In this document: one piece after another, positions 43,700 through 52,283 of the stretch
Numbering within the stretch: position 1 is the first letter of the stretch
How the letters are laid out: the number at the start of each line of letters is the position of its first letter
Origin: Paenibacillus planticolens
GTDB lineage: Bacteria > Bacillota > Bacilli > Paenibacillales > NBRC-103111
Assembly (NCBI RefSeq): GCF_013141725.1
Contig: NZ_WHNZ01000015.1
Span: 310,001 to 374,000 of the forward strand
Direction of reading: 5' to 3'
DNA length: 64,000 nt
Translations under genes and position numbers: made by a program
The notes under the pieces: generated by a model
What the model saw: only the letters and a program-made list of their open reading frames with translations
What the model was told of the DNA's origin: nothing
The model's database searches: none

Positions 43700-43753
43700 A
43701 GCTATAAGGATAATAAGGAAATAATCTAACATTGCCCGAAGGTAGGTGCCGTC

Positions 43754-43939
43754 ATGGCTTGGATGAACATGCTCGAAAGAGAACAATTGACCGTTAAATT
43801 GGATAACAAGGATGAGGTTGCCTTGCTGGAAGTTAACGATGGGGGAATATCGCCTAACTACGTAACGATTCGCCTGAATGAAAGCGAGATCGACGAGCTG
43901 ATTGAAGCTTTGCAGCGAATAAAACGAGCTATCCAATAG
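43754..43939 (+). CDS. Small protein of unknown function
   Basis: A 61-residue soluble protein from ATG 43754 behind AAGGTAGGTG. Strand-rich first half (QLTVKLDNKDEVALLEVNDGG), then YVTIRLNESEIDELIEALQRIKRAI, a helix with regular spacing of charges. A strong terminator follows 20 bp after the stop, which supports a real gene. Family not recognized. Confidence 0.65.
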   Translation: MAWMNMLEREQLTVKLDNKDEVALLEVNDGGISPNYVTIRLNESEIDELIEALQRIKRAIQ

Positions 43940-43958
43940 CCTGCACGTGATATAAGCC

Positions 43959-44008
43959 AAACGAGGCTGTCCCCAGTCATTTCTATGACTTGCGGGACAG
44001 CCTCGTTT
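43959..44008. terminator. Bidirectional terminator between convergent genes
   Basis: AAACGAGGCTGTCCC (43959-43973) and GGGACAGCCTCGTTT (43994-44008) form a perfect 15-bp stem around a loop that holds AGTCAT/ATGACT. It ends both the small gene and glsA. Confidence 0.93.
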
Positions 44009-44013
44009 GCTAT

Positions 44014-44970
44014 TTAAAATAAGCTCCAGTCAAATTCCTGCGACAGTTTCCCCAGGAGGTGAACGCCTGCGGTACTGTTGCCTTTACGGTTCAGGGCAGG
44101 ACTGACCAGGCCGATACCGTAGTGTCCGGGCACCATCGTCAAAATGCTGCCGGACACGCCGCTCTTGGCTGGCAGTCCTACGTTCATTGCGAATTCGCCG
44201 GATGCATTGTACATCCCGCAAGTGAACATGAACGTCTTCGCGATCTGCACAAAGCGCCGCGGAATGAGGCGTTGATTGCGAATCGGGTCGACGCCGTTAT
44301 GGGCGAGAACTAAAGCCATTCTGGCTAAATCCGCGCAGCTGACCTGAATGGAACAATGGCTGAAATAGACCTGAAGAACATCGTCGACCTCGCGGTCCAG
44401 AACGCCGTTGTCTTTCAAGAAGTAGGCAAGCGAACGGTTGCGGTGGGCGGTGTCCGATTCTGATTTGAACACATCCTGGTTAATATCAAGCGCAGGATTG
44501 TGGGCAATCTCTCGGAAAAATTGAAGAATGCGTTCAATTTGTTCCTTAGGCGAGCTGCCTGCTATCAAGGATGAAATCGCGATGGCTCCGGCATTAATAA
44601 GCGGATTAAAAGGAATTCCGGGCTCCACAAGCTCCAGCTTTAACATAGAATTAAAGTCGTCTCCGGTAGGCTCCATGCCTACTTTTGAAAACACGGTCTC
44701 TTCGCCGTTATCCATTAAAGCAAGAATAAGCGTGAACACTTTCGAAATACTTTGCAGCGTAAAATGATAGTGCGTATCGCCTGCTGCAACCGTATTCCCC
44801 TCAGCATCCATGATGCAGATACCCAAAATATCGGCGGGAGCATTCGCAAGTTCAGGAATGTAGGAAGCAACATGGCCATCTGCGGTATGGGCTTTGCTTG
44901 CCGCAACCCATTCAGCCAAATGGTCGTTAAGCTGCTTCCAAGTTGTTGTATGCTCGCTCTGATGCATCAT
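44014..44970 (-). CDS. glsA: Glutaminase
   Basis: A 318-residue serine-dependent glutaminase (beta-lactamase-like fold) that makes glutamate and ammonia. The SxxK catalytic motif is in FTLQSISKVFTL; GMEPTGDDFNS, NPLINAGAIAISSLI, YFSHCSIQVSCADLARMALVLAHNG and SGVSGSILTMVPGHYGIGLVSPAL are family blocks. SD AAGGAAGG. It starts 23 bp after the aldo/keto reductase stop, in one minus-strand operon. Confidence 0.96.
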   Translation of the reverse strand: MMHQSEHTTTWKQLNDHLAEWVAASKAHTADGHVASYIPELANAPADILGICIMDAEGNTVAAGDTHYHFTLQSISKVFTLILALMDNGEETVFSKVGMEPTGDDFNSMLKLELVEPGIPFNPLINAGAIAISSLIAGSSPKEQIERILQFFREIAHNPALDINQDVFKSESDTAHRNRSLAYFLKDNGVLDREVDDVLQVYFSHCSIQVSCADLARMALVLAHNGVDPIRNQRLIPRRFVQIAKTFMFTCGMYNASGEFAMNVGLPAKSGVSGSILTMVPGHYGIGLVSPALNRKGNSTAGVHLLGKLSQEFDWSLF

Positions 44971-44992
44971 GAAGTCATTCCTTCCTTGCTGC

Positions 44993-45913
44993 TCAGCCCT
45001 TCCAGGCTTGTGGATGATTGTCGCTGATAAGCTCCGTTGCGCTTGCGTTCGCGATGACTTGCTCTGGGTTTTTGCAGCCCGGAATGACGGTTGTTACGGC
45101 ATCGTGCTTTAAGCACCAGGCGAGCGCCCATTTCGCCATATCCATGCCTTCAGGCACTTCTTCCTTCTGGATGCGCTGCACGTCCTCCAGCTTCTGCCTT
45201 ACGCTTTCCGCATCATGGCGATGGCGGACATCGGTATTGCTAAACACTGCACCAGGCTTGTATTTGCCGCTCAAATAGCCGCTTGCCAATGGCACACGCG
45301 CCAGAACGCCAAGATCTTGATCCACACATGAAGGGAAGACAAGCTCTTCCGGCGCTCGATCCAAACGATTGTAAACGACTTGAATTGCCTTCGAGTTTAC
45401 TTTGCTGGAAGCTTCCGTTTGATGAATGTTGGCATTGCTTCCGATTGACGTTCCCAGGTGTCTGATTTTCCCTGCCTGAACTTGCTTATCTAAGGTTGTC
45501 CATAAGTCATCGTTGTCGAATACGCTGTCCGGCCCGGAATGGAATTGGTATAAATCTATGTAGTCCGTTTGTAAAGCTTTGAGCGAAGCATCCAACTGCT
45601 TGATGACGCTCTCGGCATTGAATTCATCCGTTCGGGTGAACAGATCGTGGAAGTGATGGCCGAATTTCGTGGCTACGACCCAGTTCTCGCGATTGCGTCT
45701 GGATAAATAATTGCCGATAAACGATTCGGAAAGATGGTCGCCATAGCATTCCGCGGTATCGATTAGATTAATGCCGAGATCAGCGGCTTGATCCAAAATA
45801 GCATCTGCTTCAGCTTGCGTGTACGTAAGTCCCCATTCTCCTCCGAATTGCCAAGTGCCAACACCAACAATGGAAACTTTTAAATCTGTTTTCCCAAGTC
45901 TGCGATATTTCAT
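44993..45913 (-). CDS. Aldo/keto reductase
   Basis: A 306-residue NADPH-dependent reductase from ATG 45913 (SD AGGAGAG). The catalytic tetrad is visible: Asp and Tyr in NLIDTAECYGDHLSE, Lys in VVATKFGHHFHD, His in YIDLYQFHSG. The cofactor end is VTTVIPGCKNPEQVIAN. The substrate is not predictable; YqkF/YhdN-type reductases of Bacillus are similar in length and motifs. First gene before glsA. Confidence 0.92.
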   Translation of the reverse strand: MKYRRLGKTDLKVSIVGVGTWQFGGEWGLTYTQAEADAILDQAADLGINLIDTAECYGDHLSESFIGNYLSRRNRENWVVATKFGHHFHDLFTRTDEFNAESVIKQLDASLKALQTDYIDLYQFHSGPDSVFDNDDLWTTLDKQVQAGKIRHLGTSIGSNANIHQTEASSKVNSKAIQVVYNRLDRAPEELVFPSCVDQDLGVLARVPLASGYLSGKYKPGAVFSNTDVRHRHDAESVRQKLEDVQRIQKEEVPEGMDMAKWALAWCLKHDAVTTVIPGCKNPEQVIANASATELISDNHPQAWKG

Positions 45914-45997
45914 GGCGATCACTCTCCTCATATAGTATCCAACCTCATTAAACGCTATTGACCGATTGATGTCAAAATATTAAATCCAGCATTTGTA

Positions 45998-46034
45998 TAA
46001 AAAAGCTCCCATCCTTGTACAAAAGGAGGGAGCT
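45998..46034 (-). terminator. Terminator of the efflux pump operon
   Basis: AGCTCCC (46004-46010) and GGGAGCT (46028-46034) with an inner CCTTGTACAAAAGG. On the minus strand it is followed by TTTTTTATAC, right after the pump gene stop. Confidence 0.88.
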
Positions 46035-46045
46035 GAGAGCTTAGA

Positions 46046-47701
46046 TTAAGCGAGTTCGGGGGAAAGTTCTTTTTCACCCTCTGTACCTGGCTTTTTGGAT
46101 TTACGGCCGGATACTTTAATGTTGCCGATAAACAGCGTAAGAACGGCTCCAAGCAATACGAACACCAGACCTATAATGAACACTTGATGAAGTGATGAGA
46201 CCAGTGCGTTTTTCAAAATCGGAAGCATATGCTGCACGAATTCTTTTGGCATTTTGGCTAATGTTTCAGGATTAAGCAAGGAAGAATACAAGCTCTGCGG
46301 GTTCGTATGAATCATGTTGGTCATCTGCGCAGACAACTCGCTTGCTTCCGCGGGAAGCTGCTTCACGACCGGAGTCAGGTCTTGCTCCAACAACACGGTT
46401 GATTTGTGGTTCATAATCGCGCCGAGAATCGTCATGCCGAATGTACCGCCGATTTGACGGAAAAATTGGCTGGATGACGTAACCACGCCAAGCTCGGATT
46501 TCGGGAAGCTTTCTTGCAGAGCAAGTGTCAGAATCGGCATCACAAGGCCCATACCGAGTCCTAAGAGCAGCATATAGGTAGAAGCAGTCAGCTTCGTCGT
46601 GTCGATGCCCATTGTGCTAAGGAAATAGAAGCCAACGGCCATGATGATCATCCCGGCAAGCATTTGTTTACGCACACCGATTTTATGAATAAATTGACCG
46701 GAAACTACGCTGGCTGCAATCATTGTAATCATAAGCGGCGTCATTACGGTACCGGACGCGGAAGCGCTGATTCCCACAATGCCTTGCATAAAGAGAGGCA
46801 CGAACATGATCGCTCCGAACATTCCGACAGCCATAAGGAAACCTACGCCGTTAATCGTTGTAAAAGTTCTGTTTTTGAACAATCGAACGGGAAGAATCGG
46901 CTCTTCCGCTCTGCTTTCAATAAAGACGAAGGATACCAAAGAAACGATAGCTACTGCAAAAAGTCCAATGATTTGCCAAGACAACCAAGCATAATCTTTA
47001 CCGCCGAAAGTCAAGGCGAGCAGCAAGGAAACGACACCGATTACCATAGTGGCAATCCCCGGAATATCGAATTTAACTTTACCGGCAGCTTTATGCTTAG
47101 GCAATGCAATGGCGATTAAGATAACGGCTAGAACACCTACAGGAAGGTTGATATAGAACACCCAGCGCCAGTCTAAGGCGTCAACGATCCATCCGCCGAT
47201 TTGAGGTCCAATAACAGAAGATAGACCGAAAATCGCACCGAATACCCCCTGCCATTTGGCACGCTGCTTACCGGTGAACAAATCCCCGATAATAATCATC
47301 GCCATCGGCATCATGATACCGCCGCCCAGACCTTGCAAGCCGCGGAATAAGATGAGCTCCGTCATGTTCTGGGACATTCCGCAAAGCGCAGAAGCAGCGA
47401 TAAAAATAACGAGACCCGTTACATAGATAACGCGGCGGCCGATCAAGTCAGCCAGTTTACCGGCAATCGGCACAACCACGGTTGAGGTCAGCATGTAAGC
47501 TGTCGTTAACCAAGCCATGAGGCCAAGTCCGCCTAATTCCCCGACGATCCGCGGCATAGCGGTTCCGACAATCGTACCGTCGAGAGCGCCAAACAGCATG
47601 GCAATAATAAGTCCTGTCAGCAGGAGGCCGCGATTTTTGAGTTCTGGCGCCGCTGATTCGGCAAGGTTGTCGTCAGAGACAGTTTTTTGAATAGATTCCA
47701 C
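46046..47701 (-). CDS. DHA2-family (EmrB/QacA) multidrug efflux transporter
   Basis: A 551-residue membrane protein with about 14 predicted helices. Motif A reads AGKLADLIGRRVIYV near residue 75, and motif C-like GALDGTIVGTAMPRIVGELGG lies in helix 1. LFRGLQGLGGGIMMPMAMIIIGDLFTGKQRAKWQG is the DHA2 signature. A loop of about 80 residues before the last helix carries negative charges. Starts at GTG 47701 behind AAAGGAGTGATT. It follows marR in the same operon, so drug-inducible control is likely. The substrate is unknown. Confidence 0.93.
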   Translation of the reverse strand: MESIQKTVSDDNLAESAAPELKNRGLLLTGLIIAMLFGALDGTIVGTAMPRIVGELGGLGLMAWLTTAYMLTSTVVVPIAGKLADLIGRRVIYVTGLVIFIAASALCGMSQNMTELILFRGLQGLGGGIMMPMAMIIIGDLFTGKQRAKWQGVFGAIFGLSSVIGPQIGGWIVDALDWRWVFYINLPVGVLAVILIAIALPKHKAAGKVKFDIPGIATMVIGVVSLLLALTFGGKDYAWLSWQIIGLFAVAIVSLVSFVFIESRAEEPILPVRLFKNRTFTTINGVGFLMAVGMFGAIMFVPLFMQGIVGISASASGTVMTPLMITMIAASVVSGQFIHKIGVRKQMLAGMIIMAVGFYFLSTMGIDTTKLTASTYMLLLGLGMGLVMPILTLALQESFPKSELGVVTSSSQFFRQIGGTFGMTILGAIMNHKSTVLLEQDLTPVVKQLPAEASELSAQMTNMIHTNPQSLYSSLLNPETLAKMPKEFVQHMLPILKNALVSSLHQVFIIGLVFVLLGAVLTLFIGNIKVSGRKSKKPGTEGEKELSPELA

Positions 47702-47736
47702 TGTAAATCACTCCTTTTTAAAATAAAAAAATGAAA

Positions 47737-48165
47737 TTAATAATAAGAGGTTAATTTTTCAAAGGCTTTGACCAGAACGTCCAATTCTTCAGGGGGAAGC
47801 TTGGAAAGTCCGCGTGCTATCACTTCTTTTTGGACCGTTTCGGCTTTGGAGAGGATCGCATTTCCTAGTTCCGTATTTTCCACCAACACGATGCGCCGGT
47901 CCGTCTCGTGATGCTTACGTATAACATGCCCACTTTGGACAAGACGATCAATCATTACCGTGATCGCACTGGGTTTAACGCCCATTTTGTCAGCAAGAGC
48001 AGTTTGTTTGGGAGTTCCGATATTGGCGATCATGTAAAGCATAAATATTTGAGGTCCCGTTAACTCCGAATTCAATTCGGCAAATACGACGCTGTTAATT
48101 TTTCGATGGGCAGTTTCAAAAGTTGTGCGGAAGCGATTGGTATAGGCCATCAATTCATCTTCCAT
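47737..48165 (-). CDS. MarR-family transcriptional regulator
   Basis: A 142-residue winged-helix regulator: GPQIFMLYMIANIGTPKQTALADKMGVKPSAITVMIDRLVQSGHVIRKHHETDRRIVLVENTELG, with the recognition helix around SAITVMIDRLV and the wing around HETDRRIVLV. First gene of the pump operon, with AAGGAGG before ATG 48165. It probably represses its own promoter at the inverted repeat at 48203-48238. Confidence 0.94.
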   Translation of the reverse strand: MEDELMAYTNRFRTTFETAHRKINSVVFAELNSELTGPQIFMLYMIANIGTPKQTALADKMGVKPSAITVMIDRLVQSGHVIRKHHETDRRIVLVENTELGNAILSKAETVQKEVIARGLSKLPPEELDVLVKAFEKLTSYY

Positions 48166-48202
48166 TGAAATCCTCCTTCCGGTTAATTAATGGGTCGAAT
48201 TA

Positions 48203-48238
48203 TTAAACAATGAAATATTTATATAAATTAATGTTTAA
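48203..48238 (-). promoter_or_regulatory. Likely MarR operator
   Basis: TTAAACAAT (48203-48211) and AATGTTTAA (48230-48238) form an imperfect inverted repeat in a very AT-rich stretch 38 bp before the marR start. Further TTTAA half sites flank it. Confidence 0.55.
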
Positions 48239-48369
48239 ACTATTTAACAAAATATACACTCATCTGCCTGCCTAGTCAACTGGAAAATTGCAAGATAGGA
48301 GACTCGCGTACTTGCATATGAGTCATATCTTGCATATAATAACTGGTACATATACGTGAAAATGCTTTG

Positions 48370-48638
48370 ACGGAGAAGAGTACGCAGTGCTTCTTGACAG
48401 GGAGGGTGAGCCGATGATTGAGAGCTGGCCCCGAGAATCAGGCTGCCGAAGTTCGCTCCCGAGCAGTCCTTTGAACAGAAGCAAGTTTTCTTAAGTAGAG
48501 GGAACCGGACGCATCGTCCGTTATCTGGAATGAAGTGAGATTCATTTTTGGCCAATATGGGCAGGAATTGAATCTAATTAGGGTGGTACCACGGCTTTTC
48601 GTCCCTTGCGAGGGAGCGGGAAGTCTTTTTTGTGTTTT
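48370..48638 (+). promoter_or_regulatory. T-box leader of pheST, phenylalanine-specific
   Basis: The antiterminator core AGGGTGGTACCACGG (48580-48594) is unmistakable. Upstream, GATGATTGAGAG is the AG-bulge region of stem I, and TTC at 48452-48454 is in the right place to be the specifier (Phe codon, followed by G). The terminator pairs TCCCT with AGGGA plus GGCTTTTCG with CGGGAAGTC and ends in TTTTTT at 48638. Uncharged tRNA-Phe would favour read-through into pheS. Confidence 0.93.
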
Positions 48639-48678
48639 CATTATGGTTGAATCAGGGCCTAATTCAGGAGGGATTGCA

Positions 48679-49713
48679 ATGAAAGAGCGGTTAGAAGCTT
48701 TAAAGCAGGAAGCGCTGCAGGAGCTAAGCGGCGTTCAAAGCCAGCAGGAGCTGAACGATTTACGTATTAAGTATTTGGGTAAAAAGGGGCCGTTAACCGA
48801 GGTTCTCCGCGGCATGGGCGCATTAAGCGCAGAAGAGAGACCGGTTATCGGGCAAGTGGCGAACGATGTTCGAGCGGCGATTGAATCGGTGATCGAGGAG
48901 AAACAAGCGGCGTATCAGCAGCAAGAAACGGAAAACCGTCTTCGTGCTGAAATGATCGACGTTACGCTGCCGGGCCGTCCGTCCGAGCAAGGGGCTGTAC
49001 ATCCTTTAAGCAAAGTTATTCAAGAGATTGAAGATATTTTCATCGGGATGGGGTATACCGTTGCGGAAGGTCCCGAGGTTGAGCAGGACTATTACAACTT
49101 CGAGGCGCTGAACCTGCCGAAAGACCACCCAGCCCGCGACATGCAGGACTCGTTCTATATTACGGAAGAAATTTTGATGCGTACCCAGACTTCTCCTGTA
49201 CAAGTAAGAACGATGGAGAAACGTAGAGGCGAAGTTCCGATCAAAATCATTTGCCCGGGCAAAGTATACCGCCGCGACGACGATGATGCGACACATTCCC
49301 ATATGTTTACGCAAATCGAAGGTCTGGTTATCGACCGCAACGTGCGGATGAGCGATTTGAAAGGCACCTTGCTGCAATTTGTGCAAGAAATGTATGGCAA
49401 AGAGACAAGAATCCGCTTGCGTCCAAGCTTTTTCCCGTTCACTGAGCCGAGCGTTGAGGTCGATGTCAGCTGTACGATGTGCGGCGGCGTTGGCTGCCGT
49501 ACCTGCAAACAAACTGGCTGGTTGGAAATTCTAGGAGCGGGTATGGTGCATCCTCGCGTACTAGAAATGAGTGGCTATGATCCGAAGGAATATACAGGGT
49601 TTGCATTCGGTATGGGCGTTGAGCGTATTGCCATGCTGAAATACGGTATCGAAGATATCCGTCATTTCTATACCAATGATTTGCGTTTCTTAAAGCAATT
49701 CTTACATTTGTAA
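48679..49713 (+). CDS. pheS: Phenylalanyl-tRNA synthetase alpha subunit
   Basis: A 344-residue class II subunit starting at ATG 48679 behind AGGAGGG. The N-terminal coiled coil binds tRNA (residues 1-85). Catalytic motifs: motif 1 around [27 protein letters not shown], motif 2 [23 protein letters not shown], motif 3 [32 protein letters not shown] segment holds four cysteines, as in Bacillus PheS. Controlled by the T-box; pheT follows after 25 bp. Confidence 0.98.
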   Translation: MKERLEALKQEALQELSGVQSQQELNDLRIKYLGKKGPLTEVLRGMGALSAEERPVIGQVANDVRAAIESVIEEKQAAYQQQETENRLRAEMIDVTLPGRPSEQGAVHPLSKVIQEIEDIFIGMGYTVAEGPEVEQDYYNFEALNLPKDHPARDMQDSFYITEEILMRTQTSPVQVRTMEKRRGEVPIKIICPGKVYRRDDDDATHSHMFTQIEGLVIDRNVRMSDLKGTLLQFVQEMYGKETRIRLRPSFFPFTEPSVEVDVSCTMCGGVGCRTCKQTGWLEILGAGMVHPRVLEMSGYDPKEYTGFAFGMGVERIAMLKYGIEDIRHFYTNDLRFLKQFLHL

Positions 49714-49738
49714 GCAACAGGAAAAGGAGGGGTTAAGC

Positions 49739-52192
49739 ATGAATGTTTCATACCAATGGTTATCCGATTATGTAGATGTATCAGGCTTCACGGCTGAAGA
49801 ATTAGCAGAAAAATTAACCCGAAGCGGTATTGAAGTGGATATCGTGGAGGACCGAAATAAAGGCGTAACGAATGTTGTCGTAGGTTATGTCAAATCCCGT
49901 GAAAAGCATCCGGATGCAGACAAATTAAGCGTTTGTGTCATTGACGCCGGTCAAGGCGAAGACTTGCAAATCGTGTGCGGAGCAAAAAATATCGATGCCG
50001 GCCAAAAAGTGCCTGTCGCGATGATCGGAGCTGTTCTGCCGGGTGGACTGCAAATCAAACGCGCCAAGCTGCGCGGCGTTGAATCCCAAGGCATGATTTG
50101 CTCGGCCAAAGAGCTTGGCTTGAATGACAAACTGCTGCCCAAAGAGATCCAGGAAGGGATTTTGGTACTTCCGGAAGATACGGAAATCGGGAAATCGATT
50201 CTCGATGTTCTGGCCATCAATGATAAAGTGCTGGAGCTCGACCTGACGCCTAACCGCTCTGACTGCTTGAGCATGCTCGGAGCAGCTTATGAGATAGCCG
50301 CGATCCTTGGCCGAAGCGTTAAGCTTCCTGATGCGGAAGCAGCGCTTGAGACGGCAGGAACTGCCGGTGTGAAAGCGGCAGACCGCATTAGCGTGAAGAT
50401 CACAGCGACCGAGCAGTGCTCACACTACGCAGCCCGCCTCATCGAAGGCGTGCGCGTAGGCACTTCTCCGCTATGGATGCAAAACCGCTTGATGGCGGCA
50501 GGAATCCGCCCCATCAATAATATCGTAGACATCACGAACTTCGTGATGTTGGAGTACGGCCAGCCGCTGCACGCTTTCGATGCCGAGCAGCTGAACAATG
50601 GCCACATCGACGTACGCCTCGCTGAGGCCGGCGAGAAGCTCGTTACGCTTGACGATGTGGAGCGTACGCTTGAGCCGCACATGCTGCTCATTACGGACGG
50701 CACAAAGCCTGTAGCGATCGCTGGGGTTATGGGTGGCGCGAACTCTGAAGTGACCGACGGAACCACGCGGATATTGCTTGAATCCGCTAAGTTCGCAGGC
50801 TCCTCTGTGCGCCGCACATCGCGCCAACTGGGCCTTCGCTCCGAAGCGAGTCTTCGCTTCGAGAAAGAAGTGAACCCGGAAGCGGTGCTTCCGGCATTAA
50901 ACCGTGCCGCTGCGTTAATCGCGCAGTACGCTGGCGGTCAAGTCGCAGACGGCATCGTCGAAGCCGTTGCCGGATCACACAAACCGGTGAGCATCGAGCT
51001 TGCCGCTGACCGTGTGAACAACTACCTCGGCACCGAGCTTTCTTTGGCCGAGATGGGTCAAATCATCGAGCGCCTGCACTTCAGCTTCGAACAGGCGGGA
51101 GAAGGCAAGCTGCTCGTGCACGTGCCGAGCCGCCGCGGAGACATCACACGGGATGTGGATTTGATTGAAGAAGTGGCGCGCCTCTTCGGCTACGACAACA
51201 TCCCGACGACCTTGATGACCGGCGTGACAACACCTGGGTCCTTGTCCAAAGAGCAAGCGGTCCGTCGTATAACTCGGAACCTGCTGACCCAAAGCGGGCT
51301 GCATGAAGTCATTACCTACTCCTTCACGCACCCGGATCAAACCGTTTCGCTGCCTGGACTGTATCCAGCGGCAAAACCAATTTCGCTCGCGATGCCAATG
51401 AGCGAGGACCGCAGCCAACTTCGCACGAGCTTGCTGCCGCACTTGTTGGAAGTTGTAAGCTACAACCGCAATCGTACAATGGATGACGTAGCGATTTTCG
51501 AAGTCGGCAAAGCATTTGTTACAGATGAGTCTTCACTTACCGCTTTGCCGCAAGAAAAGCTTCTCCTTTCCGTCGTAATGACGGGCAAACGGACTGGGGC
51601 GCACTGGGCACAGAAGTCGGAAGCAGTTGATTTTTATGACATCAAAGGAATCTTTGAACGTCTTATCAGCTACCTAGGCGTCAAAGGACTAACCTACACA
51701 TCTGCGTCGCCAGACGGTTTCCATCCGGGACGGACGGCTGAGCTTCTGCTAACCACTTCTGAAGGTCAGAAGGTTATTGGCCGCATAGGGCAGCTGCACC
51801 CGACCGTTCAACAGCAGCGTGATCTAGATGATACGTACGTGCTTGAGGTTGAGCTGGCTCCGATCCTGGAAGCCGCAGGCGATGCGATTGTTTATAAACT
51901 GCTGCCGCGTTATCCGTCCATTGGACGCGACCTTGCCGTAGTCGTAAATGCAAGCGTACCGGTCGGTCTCATGGAGCAAACGATCGCTGAAGTTGCCGGA
52001 GATTTGTTGGAGTCCATCCAGGTTTTTGATATCTACACAGGAGAACGTCTTGGGGCAAACCGCAAGAGCGTAGCTATCGCTCTCGTGTACCGTCACGCTG
52101 AAAGAACCCTCCTAGATGAAGAGGTTACGGAACTCCATGCCAAAGTCGTTCAAACCCTTGAACAACAATACGAGGCAGAGTTAAGAAAATAG
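49739..52192 (+). CDS. pheT: Phenylalanyl-tRNA synthetase beta subunit
   Basis: An 817-residue subunit. In order: tRNA-binding EMAP-like domain (about 40-155, VVVGYVKSREKHPDADKLSVC), B1/B5 domains, the B3/B4 editing domain (about 215-400), the catalytic-like core (FGYDNIPTTLMTG…RRITRNLLTQSGLHEVITYSF) and the C-terminal ferredoxin-fold anticodon-binding domain (YPSIGRDLAVVVNASVPVGLMEQTI, about 725-817). The length is normal. SD AAAGGAGG before ATG 49739. Confidence 0.98.
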   Translation: MNVSYQWLSDYVDVSGFTAEELAEKLTRSGIEVDIVEDRNKGVTNVVVGYVKSREKHPDADKLSVCVIDAGQGEDLQIVCGAKNIDAGQKVPVAMIGAVLPGGLQIKRAKLRGVESQGMICSAKELGLNDKLLPKEIQEGILVLPEDTEIGKSILDVLAINDKVLELDLTPNRSDCLSMLGAAYEIAAILGRSVKLPDAEAALETAGTAGVKAADRISVKITATEQCSHYAARLIEGVRVGTSPLWMQNRLMAAGIRPINNIVDITNFVMLEYGQPLHAFDAEQLNNGHIDVRLAEAGEKLVTLDDVERTLEPHMLLITDGTKPVAIAGVMGGANSEVTDGTTRILLESAKFAGSSVRRTSRQLGLRSEASLRFEKEVNPEAVLPALNRAAALIAQYAGGQVADGIVEAVAGSHKPVSIELAADRVNNYLGTELSLAEMGQIIERLHFSFEQAGEGKLLVHVPSRRGDITRDVDLIEEVARLFGYDNIPTTLMTGVTTPGSLSKEQAVRRITRNLLTQSGLHEVITYSFTHPDQTVSLPGLYPAAKPISLAMPMSEDRSQLRTSLLPHLLEVVSYNRNRTMDDVAIFEVGKAFVTDESSLTALPQEKLLLSVVMTGKRTGAHWAQKSEAVDFYDIKGIFERLISYLGVKGLTYTSASPDGFHPGRTAELLLTTSEGQKVIGRIGQLHPTVQQQRDLDDTYVLEVELAPILEAAGDAIVYKLLPRYPSIGRDLAVVVNASVPVGLMEQTIAEVAGDLLESIQVFDIYTGERLGANRKSVAIALVYRHAERTLLDEEVTELHAKVVQTLEQQYEAELRK

Positions 52193-52221
52193 AGCAACTT
52201 TCACGTAAGTTGCAGGAAAAC

Positions 52222-52265
52222 AGGCTGGTCTTATCGAAATTAACCTCGATAGGGCCAGCCTTTTC
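52222..52265 (+). terminator. Terminator after pheT
   Basis: AGGCTGG…ATCGA, 8-nt loop, TCGAT…CCAGCCT, then TTTTC. A stem of about 16 positions with one small bulge. Confidence 0.9.
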
Positions 52266-52283
52266 ATCTAAGGGGGAAATAAA